Source: Oscillospiraceae bacterium
GTDB lineage: Bacteria; Bacillota; Clostridia; Oscillospirales; Oscillospiraceae
Assembly: GCA_009785345.1 (NCBI GenBank)
Contig: WQWL01000013.1
Coordinates: 1-46,020, forward strand
Direction: 5' to 3'
DNA: 46,020 bases
In this document: positions 24,226-32,113 of the stretch, piece by piece
Numbering within the stretch: the first letter of the stretch is position 1
Layout: every line of letters starts with the position of its first letter
Notes under the pieces: model-generated
Told to the model about the DNA's origin: nothing
Seen by the model: the letters and a program-made list of their open reading frames with translations, nothing else
Database searches by the model: none
Position numbers and translations under genes: made by a program

Positions 24226-26991
24226 ATGCTTTGGGTAAAAGATAGTATTAGCGAGGTTCTACAGAAGCTTGATGTCAATCCTGATGTCGGGCTTAGTAAT
24301 GTTGAGGTTGAAGCACGTGTTGCTAAGCATGGAGCAAACGAATTTGACGAAGAAAAGAAGGTTACACTTTTCCAAAAAGTTCTTCATCATCTTCGCGAAA
24401 TTCCAACACTCATACTAATCGCAGCCTCTATCATTGCAACGATTGCCGCTATATTGAATGCACATGACGGCTATGGAAGTGCGAGCGACTGGGCGAAAGT
24501 TGCTGTTATTCTTATAATCGTGGTTATCAATGTTGTTCTTGGTCTTTATCAGGAGGCCAGAGCTGAAAAGGCTCTTGAAGCTCTTAAAAAGATGAACAGC
24601 TTTAAAACCACTGTTATTCGCAATGGCTCTAAGCAAATCATCGATGCAGTTGGGCTGGTACCCGGTGATATCATCGAGCTTAATGCAGGTGATGTTATTA
24701 CTGCAGATGCCAGACTCATTGAAGCCAGTAGCTTGCAAGTTGAAGAAGCTGCACTTACAGGTGAGAGTGAACCGGCAGACAAAGATGCAAATGCTGTAAT
24801 CGAAGAAGATGCTCCATTAGGTGATAGAATTAACATGGTTTATTCCGGTTGTTTGGTCACAGCCGGTAGAGCAAAGGCTGTAGTTGTTGAAACAGCTATG
24901 GAAACAGAAATGGGTAAAATCGCCCGTCTCTTATCTGATACAAAGAAACTGTTAACTCCACTGCAATTAAGACTAAAACAACTTGCCAAACGTATTTCAA
25001 TAATTGCTCTTATCTCCGGTGCTGCAATGTTTGTGGTTGGCTTCACAGTGTGGGGTAATGGCGCGCTTGAAATGCTCTTACTCGCTGTCGCGCTTGGTGT
25101 TGCTGCTGTTCCCGAAACTCTCCCAATTATTGTTACAATGATTCTTTCTTACGGTGTTTTCAACATGGTTCGTAAGAAAACAATAATTCGCAGAATACCG
25201 GCAATAGAAACCATCGGTAATACATCTGTCATTTGCTCAGACAAGACGGGCACTTTAACATTAAATAAAATGAAAATCCAGCAAGTGTGGCATGTTGATT
25301 ATGAGCCTCTTGCTGCAACTGAAGAATTTGATACAGACAGATTGCATCTAGTTGAAATGTTAGCCTCCTGCAGTAATGCAACAATCGAAGTTGTACATGA
25401 CGAAAACCGTGTCCATGATGAAGATGAGCATGTCGTTGGTGATCCTACAGAGATTGCTATTATTCGTCTGCTACATGACAAATGTCTGACCAGAGTTGAT
25501 GCTGAGAGAGAATATCCAAGAGTATTTGAACTGCCATTTGATTCAGGACGTAAGAGAATGACTACAGTTCATCATGTTGAGGATGGTTATCTCGTTATTA
25601 CTAAGGGTGCATTTGATAGATTGCCTGTTAATTGGGATCCGGATTTACACAAAAAAGCAATCGAAATTCATGATTCCTTTGCTGACAAGGCTCTCAGAGT
25701 TCTTGCTGTTGCTGTTAAGCATTACAAAGAAAAACCAACCGACTTGAGTGAAGAAGCTCTCGAAAAGGACATGGACTTCCTTGGAATGGTCGGTATGATT
25801 GACCCGCCACGTCCTGAAAGTAAAGATGCTGTTGCAAGAGCAAAAGAAGCCGGTATTAAAACTGTTATGATCACAGGTGACCATATCGGAACAGCCGTCG
25901 CTATTGCAAAAGAAATCGGTATTATGGAAGAAGGTGACAGAGCTATAACCGGTGCTGAACTTTCTACCATGAGCGAAGTTGATTTGATCGCACAGGTGCG
26001 CGGAATTTGTGTTTATGCACGTGTTAGCCCGGAAGATAAGCTTAGAATTGTGCATGCATGGGCAGCTCATAATGAAGTTATCGCTATGACAGGTGACGGT
26101 GTAAACGATGCTCCGGCACTTAAAGCTGCAGATGTTGGTGCTGCTATGGGTATCACCGGTACAGAGGTTACAAAGAACGCTGCTGACATGATAATCACAG
26201 ACGATAACTTTGCAACAATAGTCGATGCTATTTCAGAAGGTCGTACATCCTATGATAATATCCGCAAGACAATCCAGTTCCTACTCGGTGTTAACTTTGC
26301 AGAAATTTTCGTACTGCTCATGGGTATGCTGGTACTGGGTCGCACGGTTATAACTGCATTGCAGATTTTGATTATTAATGTTGTATACGATGGTATCCCC
26401 GGTTTCTTCCTTGCATTTGAGCAGGCTGAACCTGGCGTAATGAAACGAAAGCCGCTACCAAAGGGTGCAGGTGTGTTCGCTCAAAACGTTGGTGTGTTTA
26501 TCGCATTCCGTGCTATCATGTTCTCGATTTTGACGCTCTCTGCATTCGTTATTGGTTCATTCGTTCAAATCGCTCCTGTCGCATACGGTCACACGTTGTA
26601 TATTCCATGGGACGGTACTTGGACAATTGAGGCATTGCGATATGGTGGTAATTTTGCTGTTGGTATGACAATGGCATTTATGGTACTCAGCTGGTCTTCA
26701 ACGATTGATACGTTCAACACGCGTACACAGCAATCCATATTCAAAGCAGGATTCCTGTCAAACAAAGGTGTATTCTTCGCAGTAGTTGGTGCACTCGCGT
26801 TCTCAGTAGTAGTTGCACTCGCTCCCCCGCTCATGGCAATATTCAGCGTCGTCTACGTGAGCGGAATACACTGGCTCATAATGATAGGTCTCGCACTACT
26901 GCAAGTTGTCGCAGTTGAGATACTCAAGTTCTTCCTCAGACGTCGTAATAAGAAGCTTGAGATGAAAGAAAAAGCTACTACAGCAGCATAG
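24226..26991 (+). CDS. P-type cation-transporting ATPase (calcium type, P2)
   Basis: The 921-residue ATPase has all P2-type features: N-terminal cation-ATPase domain, actuator TGES motif (ALTGESEPADK), helix 4 motif VPETLPI, phosphorylation site D339 in SDKTGTLTLNK, nucleotide-binding domain, TGDGVNDAPALK hinge and C-terminal helices with NVVYDGIPG. Calcium export is the usual role of bacterial relatives. The helix-4 motif is PETLP rather than the more usual PEGLP/PEALP, so another cation is possible. It has AGGAAGGG some 14 nt before the ATG. It is probably co-transcribed with the unknown membrane protein, and a clear terminator follows. Confidence 0.93.
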   Translation: MLWVKDSISEVLQKLDVNPDVGLSNVEVEARVAKHGANEFDEEKKVTLFQKVLHHLREIPTLILIAASIIATIAAILNAHDGYGSASDWAKVAVILIIVVINVVLGLYQEARAEKALEALKKMNSFKTTVIRNGSKQIIDAVGLVPGDIIELNAGDVITADARLIEASSLQVEEAALTGESEPADKDANAVIEEDAPLGDRINMVYSGCLVTAGRAKAVVVETAMETEMGKIARLLSDTKKLLTPLQLRLKQLAKRISIIALISGAAMFVVGFTVWGNGALEMLLLAVALGVAAVPETLPIIVTMILSYGVFNMVRKKTIIRRIPAIETIGNTSVICSDKTGTLTLNKMKIQQVWHVDYEPLAATEEFDTDRLHLVEMLASCSNATIEVVHDENRVHDEDEHVVGDPTEIAIIRLLHDKCLTRVDAEREYPRVFELPFDSGRKRMTTVHHVEDGYLVITKGAFDRLPVNWDPDLHKKAIEIHDSFADKALRVLAVAVKHYKEKPTDLSEEALEKDMDFLGMVGMIDPPRPESKDAVARAKEAGIKTVMITGDHIGTAVAIAKEIGIMEEGDRAITGAELSTMSEVDLIAQVRGICVYARVSPEDKLRIVHAWAAHNEVIAMTGDGVNDAPALKAADVGAAMGITGTEVTKNAADMIITDDNFATIVDAISEGRTSYDNIRKTIQFLLGVNFAEIFVLLMGMLVLGRTVITALQILIINVVYDGIPGFFLAFEQAEPGVMKRKPLPKGAGVFAQNVGVFIAFRAIMFSILTLSAFVIGSFVQIAPVAYGHTLYIPWDGTWTIEALRYGGNFAVGMTMAFMVLSWSSTIDTFNTRTQQSIFKAGFLSNKGVFFAVVGALAFSVVVALAPPLMAIFSVVYVSGIHWLIMIGLALLQVVAVEILKFFLRRRNKKLEMKEKATTAA

Positions 26992-26993
26992 TG

Positions 26994-27037
26994 AAAAATA
27001 AAGCATCGAGATTATCATTCTCGGTGCTTTATTTTTT
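26994..27037 (+). terminator. Rho-independent terminator after the P-type ATPase gene
   Basis: AATAAAGCATCGAGA pairs with TCTCGGTGCTTTATT around a short loop and is followed by TTTT. It begins 3 nt after the ATPase stop codon. Confidence 0.9.
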
Positions 27038-27059
27038 GCATAAATTTCTCAAAAAAGTG

Positions 27060-27088
27060 TTGACATCCACTTTTTCATGTGGTATGTT
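27060..27088 (+). promoter_or_regulatory. Promoter of the GntR/ABC operon
   Basis: TTGACA at 27060-27065 and TATGTT at 27083-27088 are separated by exactly 17 bp, 110 nt before the GntR start. Confidence 0.7.
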
Positions 27089-27112
27089 TGTTGTGCGGTT
27101 AATCACTATACC

Positions 27113-27124
27113 AACTAACCAGTT
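27113..27124. promoter_or_regulatory. Candidate GntR (YtrA-type) operator
   Basis: AACTAACCAGTT is a dyad (AACT/AGTT) just downstream of the promoter, where a repressor of its own operon would bind. The call rests on position and symmetry only. Confidence 0.4.
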
Positions 27125-27198
27125 AATCAATAAACAGGAGGAGACTATAACTTCCTATGAATCTTTGTCAAAGTCTAGCGAAAGGAATGGTCATAACT

Positions 27199-27564
27199 AT
27201 GCAACCAATATTTGATTCTCAAAAGCCGATTTTTCAAAGTATATCGGAATGGCTAAAAGATGCAATTTTAGCAAGCATTTACAAGGAGGAAGAACAAGTG
27301 CCATCAATTACAGAAATTTCAATGCAATACAATATCAATCCTGCAACAGCATTAAAAGGTGTCAATCAACTGGTAGACTCCGGGCTGATATATAAAAAGC
27401 GAGGTTTAGGAATGTTCGTCAGCACAGGAGCCAGAGATACGCTACTACATCAACGACAAGAACAATTCTACGGAGATTACGTTGAACCGCTGGTAAGCGA
27501 AGCAAAAAATCTTCAAATCAGCGCTGATAATCTGAAAGAAATGATAGAGAGAGGATACGAATAA
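27199..27564 (+). CDS. GntR-family (YtrA-like) transcriptional repressor
   Basis: The 121-residue protein has an N-terminal winged helix (IFQSISEWLKDAILASIYKEEEQVPSITEISMQYNINPATALKG region, residues about 10-70) ending in the GntR wing KRGLGMFV, and a short helical C-terminus typical of the YtrA subfamily. The ATG at 27199 is preceded by GAAAGGA with a 12-nt spacing. Its stop overlaps the next start by one base (TAATG). YtrA-type regulators usually repress the ABC transporter encoded with them and respond to cell-envelope-active compounds. Confidence 0.9.
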   Translation: MQPIFDSQKPIFQSISEWLKDAILASIYKEEEQVPSITEISMQYNINPATALKGVNQLVDSGLIYKKRGLGMFVSTGARDTLLHQRQEQFYGDYVEPLVSEAKNLQISADNLKEMIERGYE

Positions 27565-28430
27565 TGAGTAAAATTAATGTAAAAAACATCAGCAAACGAT
27601 TCGGCTCAACTCAGGCACTGGATAATGTGAGCATCGAGTTTGGTGAAAACAAAATATACGGTTTGCTTGGCAATAACGGTGCCGGTAAGAGTACACTTCT
27701 TAAAATAATCACCAGTCGTATCTTTGCTGACAGTGGTGAACTAACATTAGACGGTATGAACATGGTCGATAACGACAAAGCACTCGGTCAAATGTATATG
27801 CTTAGTGAAGATAACTACTATCCTGAATCAATGAAAGTAAACGAGGCGTTCATGCGGGCAGAGATGTTCTACCCCAATTTTGATAGCGATGTAGCCCTTG
27901 AACTTGCTGGGCGCTTTAATCTTCCGATGAAAAAGAAAATCACTGCACTCTCAACCGGATACACGACTATCTTTAAAATCGTAATGGCATTTGCATCCAA
28001 CGCTCCTTTCTTGCTTCTGGACGAACCAGTGCTTGGACTGGATGCACAACACAGAGATATCTTCTACAAGCTCGTAATCGAACGCTATGCAGCAAGTCCG
28101 TGCACAATGGTCATTTCAACTCACCTAATAGCAGAGGTTGCCGGAATAATCGAGCATTGCATGATTATAAAAGACGGACGTATTATTAAAGATGCCCCGG
28201 CTGAAGAGCTGTTACAAAATGGATATACAATCTCCGGACCTACTGCATTGCTTGATGAATATCTAGTTGGAAAAGAAGTTCTTTCCTCAAGTAACTTAGG
28301 TGGATTGAAAACCGCCGCGATTGGTGGGCGTATGCCAAATACAGACGAACTGCCTGCCGGAATCGAAGTCGGCAAAATGAACTTGCAAGAATACTTCATT
28401 CAATTGATGAATGGTGGGGAGGTACAATAA
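27564..28430 (+). CDS. ABC transporter ATP-binding protein (YtrB-like)
   Basis: The 288-residue ATPase has a Walker A loop GNNGAGKST and Walker B LLLDEPVLGLD with the D-loop. The signature motif reads LSTGY instead of LSGGQ, a degeneration seen in some single-permease exporters. The C-terminal 70 residues carry an extra domain common in YtrB-like proteins. Start and stop overlap the neighbouring genes by one base each (TAATG), so translation is coupled. It should drive the permease encoded next. Confidence 0.92.
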   Translation: MSKINVKNISKRFGSTQALDNVSIEFGENKIYGLLGNNGAGKSTLLKIITSRIFADSGELTLDGMNMVDNDKALGQMYMLSEDNYYPESMKVNEAFMRAEMFYPNFDSDVALELAGRFNLPMKKKITALSTGYTTIFKIVMAFASNAPFLLLDEPVLGLDAQHRDIFYKLVIERYAASPCTMVISTHLIAEVAGIIEHCMIIKDGRIIKDAPAEELLQNGYTISGPTALLDEYLVGKEVLSSSNLGGLKTAAIGGRMPNTDELPAGIEVGKMNLQEYFIQLMNGGEVQ

Positions 28431-29269
28431 TGAACACATTAAGATTAAAGCCCGCAATGCGCTATCAGCTTAACTATATGTTTTGGGCATCACTAATCGC
28501 TTTCGCAATAGCAATAGCCGTGTTAGTTCTATTAACTTTACTTGTCGGCGTCACTAGCTATACAGATAGCGTAGAAATAGTCAACGAGCTTCTTACTGAT
28601 GGTGATTCTATTGTCGTCGATGATGTTCGTGTAATCATCGACATCGGATCTATTCAAATGGACTTTGAGGCAACACCGGGAGTATTTTTCAATATCGCAG
28701 GCGTGTTTGCCATGATGCTGTTTATCATAGGAATTGGTGGTGTTCGCGAGGATTTAAGATTTTTCCTCCAGCATGGCTTGAGCCGAAAAACTACACTCAT
28801 AAGCTCAATTATTGTAAGTCTCGCAATCGGCATCACGTATACGCTTATTATTGAACTTGTATATCTAGCATTTTCCAGCTTCAACTTCTTCCCTTCAAGC
28901 GGGATTCGCCCTTCGATGTCCGGATTCTTTAGAAGATTGCCTGCACAGGCACTAATGTACTTCTTTGCTTGGCAGTTCGGATCTTTTATAAGTCTTCTCT
29001 ATTATCGCATGAATAAGGCTGCAAAAATAATTTTTTCAATTACTGCCGGTGCAATCATCTTACTTGCAGTGCCAAGAATCTTTGCTATACCCGGTATCAT
29101 AGGCACTATCATCAGCCTTGCGCTCTCCTTTGATATCGCATCAGCATTTGCGGCAGGCACTACTGCAAATGTACTCGGCACAACACTACTATTACTCGCA
29201 CTCAGCGCTGTTTGCATCATAGGCAACTTCCTACTAATCCGCCGCGCACCAATCAAAGAATTCTCATAA
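28430..29269 (+). CDS. ABC transporter permease
   Basis: The 279-residue protein has about six predicted membrane helices, with the first at residues 15-40 and an extracellular loop with VEIVNELLTDGDSIVVDDV after it. It belongs with the preceding ATPase as a small ABC-2-like exporter. Its start overlaps the ATPase stop by one base. The substrate is unknown; GntR/YtrA-linked pairs are often induced by cell-wall antibiotics. Confidence 0.85.
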   Translation: MNTLRLKPAMRYQLNYMFWASLIAFAIAIAVLVLLTLLVGVTSYTDSVEIVNELLTDGDSIVVDDVRVIIDIGSIQMDFEATPGVFFNIAGVFAMMLFIIGIGGVREDLRFFLQHGLSRKTTLISSIIVSLAIGITYTLIIELVYLAFSSFNFFPSSGIRPSMSGFFRRLPAQALMYFFAWQFGSFISLLYYRMNKAAKIIFSITAGAIILLAVPRIFAIPGIIGTIISLALSFDIASAFAAGTTANVLGTTLLLLALSAVCIIGNFLLIRRAPIKEFS

Positions 29270-29285
29270 TATTTCCCTACAAAAT

Positions 29286-29330
29286 GCCCACCCTCAAATG
29301 AGCATTTCATTATAGGGGTGGGCTTTGCTT
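29286..29330 (+). terminator. Terminator of the GntR/ABC operon
   Basis: GCCCACCC (29286-29293) pairs with GGGTGGGC (29316-29323), followed by TTTGCTTTG, 17 nt after the permease stop codon. Confidence 0.7.
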
Positions 29331-29391
29331 TGTTCGAAAACAGCCTAATACTAACCTTGCACAAAAACAATTAATTAAAAGGATAAATACA

Positions 29392-29475
29392 ATGTTAAAA
29401 TTAGACGCATATAACCTTATAATCATTATCATAAGCTTGATGCTAAAAATCATTGACTTAAACTTCATAAAATAA
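29392..29475 (+). CDS. Possible 27-residue hydrophobic peptide
   Basis: An ATG at 29392 preceded by AAAAGGA opens a 27-codon frame encoding a peptide rich in Ile and Leu (centre NLIIIIISLML), ending in TAA. The promoter of the next gene overlaps its 3' half. The composition is that of a membrane peptide, but AT-rich DNA easily yields such frames by chance. The rest of the 29270-29518 gap holds the terminator and that promoter. Confidence 0.2.
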   Translation: MLKLDAYNLIIIIISLMLKIIDLNFIK

Positions 29476-29481
29476 TATACT
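29453..29481 (+). promoter_or_regulatory. Promoter of the TPR/protease gene
   Basis: TTGACT at 29453-29458 and TATACT at 29476-29481 are 17 bp apart, about 37 nt before the start codon. Confidence 0.7.
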
Positions 29482-29518
29482 TTTTAACATAATTGAAGTT
29501 AAGGGAATGGACGTAACA

Positions 29519-30958
29519 ATGAAAAAAGGTATTATCATAGCTGTAGCTCTCATTATAGTTTTGATAGTGTCTTTTTTTCTATGGCACGCGCATCTCAATC
29601 GATTGCGTTCTGATATGGAATACCATATAGAGGCATTTTACGAACACTTTGAACAAGCTGAAGTCCAAAGCGCACTTGATGAAGCCGTTGAGGCGAAGGT
29701 GCTTGCAGAACGGCTGCGTGATAATGAGGCTCTTGATGCTGTATCTTCATATATTGAAGTTTCTGAAGCGGTAATCCGAGGAAATGCATACTTTGAAGAT
29801 GGACAATATGAGCATGCACGAAATACATTCTCAAGTGCCTTAGATGATGCCATAAAAATAGATAACCTTAATTATAACTTCATAATTGAACTAATTGCAA
29901 TAACTGATGCCTATATTCGCTTTTTTGAACTTATTGAACAAGCTGATAATTTATTAGAACGCGACATATTAAATCTTGCACTACGTGTCTATGAAGAAGC
30001 TCTATTGGTTGCCACAACATTATCATTTGAAGATGGCAAAGAGCTGGCAACCATCAGTATACAACATGTTGAGGAATTAATTTTTCTTGCAAGACTTGCA
30101 GAAGCTGCTGACCTTGAATCGCAAGGAACAATGTATTTTCTTAATGGCGACTACCGCGAGTCCATTACTCTTCTCCGAGGTGCACTTGAAATCTATTACG
30201 AACTTGGTGAAATCCTACGAGTTGCTGCAGTACAAGCAAGAATTGATCTTGCGGAACAACGCATTGAAGAACAAGATAGACTTGAAACAGAAGAACTGTA
30301 CAATTATGGTGAGCAGGATGCTGAATATCCTCCAGCCTCATCCCCTGATGATGAACATGAGAGAGTCATATCAAATTATGAACATAACCGCGGTATCGAT
30401 TTTGATTTGCGCACACTAATAGACAATCAAAACCAACCTCCTGCAAGCCTGGTAAGAATGGGTACTCGTCCAGGACTAAACGAAGGTTGGTATAATGGCT
30501 GTGGCTGGGTTGCTGCGTATAATTCACTGATTATTTTAGGAAATCCCATGCATCCCGCAGAAATTGTGCATCATTTCGAAACTACAGGCGGAACAGTGTG
30601 GGACGGCGTATTTGGTACGTTCCCTCATGCAATTGAAGGGTTGTTTGTAGAGCTAGACTATGATGTTAACCACACTTTATTCCCACAAATAACTCTCAAT
30701 CTTGATGATACTATCAGAAATTCAAGAGTCGCTATTCTAGCCTATATGCATACAAGTGCTGCGCATTACATAGTCATAGAATACCGACCTGAAGATGGTA
30801 CATTTGTCGTTTATAATGATAGTTTTGCCAGACGAAGATCTGCAACCCTTGGCTTGGATAGCAACCTCCATCAAGGTGCTGTGATAGATTCCGTTAACGC
30901 TCTGATTCGAGAATCACCGAATATTCTTTTCACGTTTTCATTGATTACTATTAACTGA
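29519..30958 (+). CDS. Membrane-anchored TPR protein with papain-like (C39-like) cysteine peptidase domain
   Basis: The 479-residue protein has an N-terminal membrane helix (about 3-22), then TPR-like helical repeats (about 35-255; clear units near AYFEDGQYEHARNTFSSAL and MYFLNGDYRESITLLRGAL), a Pro/Glu-rich linker and a C-terminal papain-fold domain. The likely nucleophile is C328 in WYNGCGWVAAYNSL, the His is H416 in AAHYIVIEY, and N433/D434 in VYND could complete the site. This layout resembles C39-like peptidases. The ATG at 29519 is chosen because AAGGGA lies 12 nt upstream; an in-frame ATG at 29507 overlaps that site. Convergent with the sortase operon, it may act on exported proteins or peptidoglycan peptides. 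Confidence 0.78.
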   Translation: MKKGIIIAVALIIVLIVSFFLWHAHLNRLRSDMEYHIEAFYEHFEQAEVQSALDEAVEAKVLAERLRDNEALDAVSSYIEVSEAVIRGNAYFEDGQYEHARNTFSSALDDAIKIDNLNYNFIIELIAITDAYIRFFELIEQADNLLERDILNLALRVYEEALLVATTLSFEDGKELATISIQHVEELIFLARLAEAADLESQGTMYFLNGDYRESITLLRGALEIYYELGEILRVAAVQARIDLAEQRIEEQDRLETEELYNYGEQDAEYPPASSPDDEHERVISNYEHNRGIDFDLRTLIDNQNQPPASLVRMGTRPGLNEGWYNGCGWVAAYNSLIILGNPMHPAEIVHHFETTGGTVWDGVFGTFPHAIEGLFVELDYDVNHTLFPQITLNLDDTIRNSRVAILAYMHTSAAHYIVIEYRPEDGTFVVYNDSFARRRSATLGLDSNLHQGAVIDSVNALIRESPNILFTFSLITIN

Positions 30959-30974
30959 TTTGAATAGCCTAATC

Positions 30975-31076
30975 CTATTTTTTATGTTTCGAGTTTCTAA
31001 TTCGCTTTATGATAGTCGCTATTAACAATGCTACAAGTAATACTGCAGTTGGTCCAACAAAAATTAGTAATTCCAT
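30975..31076 (-). CDS. 33-residue single-pass membrane peptide downstream of the sortase gene
   Basis: The ATG at 31076 encodes 33 residues: a hydrophobic helix (LLIFVGPTAVLLVALLIATI) and a basic tail (KRIRNSKHKK), ending in TAG. GAAAGGA precedes it with 12-nt spacing, and the upstream 40 nt closely resemble the 3' part of the sortase leader (GTTTTGTG...GTGAAAGGAATGGTCATA). It begins 51 nt after the sortase stop on the same strand, so it is the next gene of that transcript. The strong ribosome site and coherent topology support a real small protein; its function is unknown. Confidence 0.6.
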   Translation of the reverse strand: MELLIFVGPTAVLLVALLIATIIKRIRNSKHKK

Positions 31077-31127
31077 TTTTATGACCATTCCTTTCACTTT
31101 GCTCAGGCACAAAACAGCTATAATGAG

Positions 31128-31958
31128 TTACGAAGTAATGACACTGGTATTAGGAGTATCTATACCTCCAAGTCTAACAAGCTTTCCTGTAACTATAAGT
31201 CTGGCGTCGGCAAAATCTTGTTGACATGTAACTAAGCTCACTATTTTATCTCCCGCATTTACTTCCACATCAGTTTGCACAAGGGAACGACCTCGCACAA
31301 TTCGAACATAATCATAAAACTCATCGTCATTTGCAAAATAGAGTGGTGGATGGTCTCTGAATGCATGAGCAAGGTGTGCTCCGAATATTACTAGCGCATA
31401 ATCTGCGTATGGAGTATATATATATATAATAGGGTTATTATCAAAAAATTCTTGATTTCTATAGTTTCTCAGGTAACTAAACATAGCATCTGTTCGTGAA
31501 AAGTGATGTCCATAGATAAAGATGCTATAGTCAGAAAAATCGTTTTCATTTCTGTAGTCTAGATATATTGACCCACTTCTATTAACTGTCCCATCCGGTA
31601 AATGATTCAGAAAGAAGGTGTTATTACTTGGATGTTGCATGATTGGAAAATTTATTGGACTGTCTTCCAGCTCTATCCACCCAACGACTCCCGGATATTG
31701 TTCGTTTAGTGCATCGAAATCCATAAATGATATCCAAGGCTCATGCTCATAATCCGCTTCTTCCAACTCTATTGACGGGTTGCCAGTTACACCACTTCCC
31801 CGTTCCCAATTACGCGGACGTGTTTCTACACCAGCTACCATGTTATCAAAAAACGATTGACTTTGCATATCAACAATCAATTCACTGAAAAGAAAATATC
31901 CAAATACGCCGGCAGCCAATATACATACTACTAAAATTATCCACAAAAATACTTTCAT
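31128..31958 (-). CDS. Class B sortase
   Basis: The 276-residue transpeptidase has an N-terminal membrane anchor (about 3-25) and a sortase beta-barrel with H151/H152 (IYGHHF), catalytic C245 in SLVTCQQ and R253 in DARLIV. The wording VVGWIELEDSPINFPIMQ near residues 91-108 is typical of class B enzymes, which attach proteins to peptidoglycan or polymerise pili. The ATG at 31958 is 12 nt after AAGGA; an upstream in-frame ATG at 31970 touches that site. It is preceded by leader copy B. No clear sorting-signal protein is visible in the window; the truncated surface protein at the left edge could be one. Confidence 0.92.
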   Translation of the reverse strand: MKVFLWIILVVCILAAGVFGYFLFSELIVDMQSQSFFDNMVAGVETRPRNWERGSGVTGNPSIELEEADYEHEPWISFMDFDALNEQYPGVVGWIELEDSPINFPIMQHPSNNTFFLNHLPDGTVNRSGSIYLDYRNENDFSDYSIFIYGHHFSRTDAMFSYLRNYRNQEFFDNNPIIYIYTPYADYALVIFGAHLAHAFRDHPPLYFANDDEFYDYVRIVRGRSLVQTDVEVNAGDKIVSLVTCQQDFADARLIVTGKLVRLGGIDTPNTSVITS

Positions 31959-32104
31959 TGTTATGACCATTCCTTTTCTAATGCCTAGTCACAAAACGAC
32001 CTTGAATAAGGAATGGTCATTTCGTGCATTAATTTGCGGTTTCCCGTAGGGAGAGCAAATTGGCACATTCTCATGTAAGTTTGAATTTATTCAAACTTAC
32101 ATTT
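31959..32104 (-). promoter_or_regulatory. Structured 5' leader, copy B (candidate cis-regulatory RNA)
   Basis: This is the counterpart of the leader at 23033-23170, ungapped over 141 nt from the palindrome to the start codon. The palindrome is longer here (32075-32100, 11-bp stem). GTGC/AATTTGC pairs with GCAAATT/GCAC around CGGGAAACCG. ATGACCATTCCTT (32020-32008 on the minus strand) is perfectly complementary over 13 nt to AAGGAATGGTCAT (31975-31963), which contains the ribosome site of the sortase gene. The fold would block translation; another fold could free it. Confidence 0.65.
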
Positions 32105-32113
32105 GTTCTCCTC

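Noticed and set aside
32092-32104. ATG-TAA start-stop element after AGGAG at the beginning of leader copy B.
   Set aside because: It is absent from copy A and lies within the palindrome arm, so it is probably incidental.
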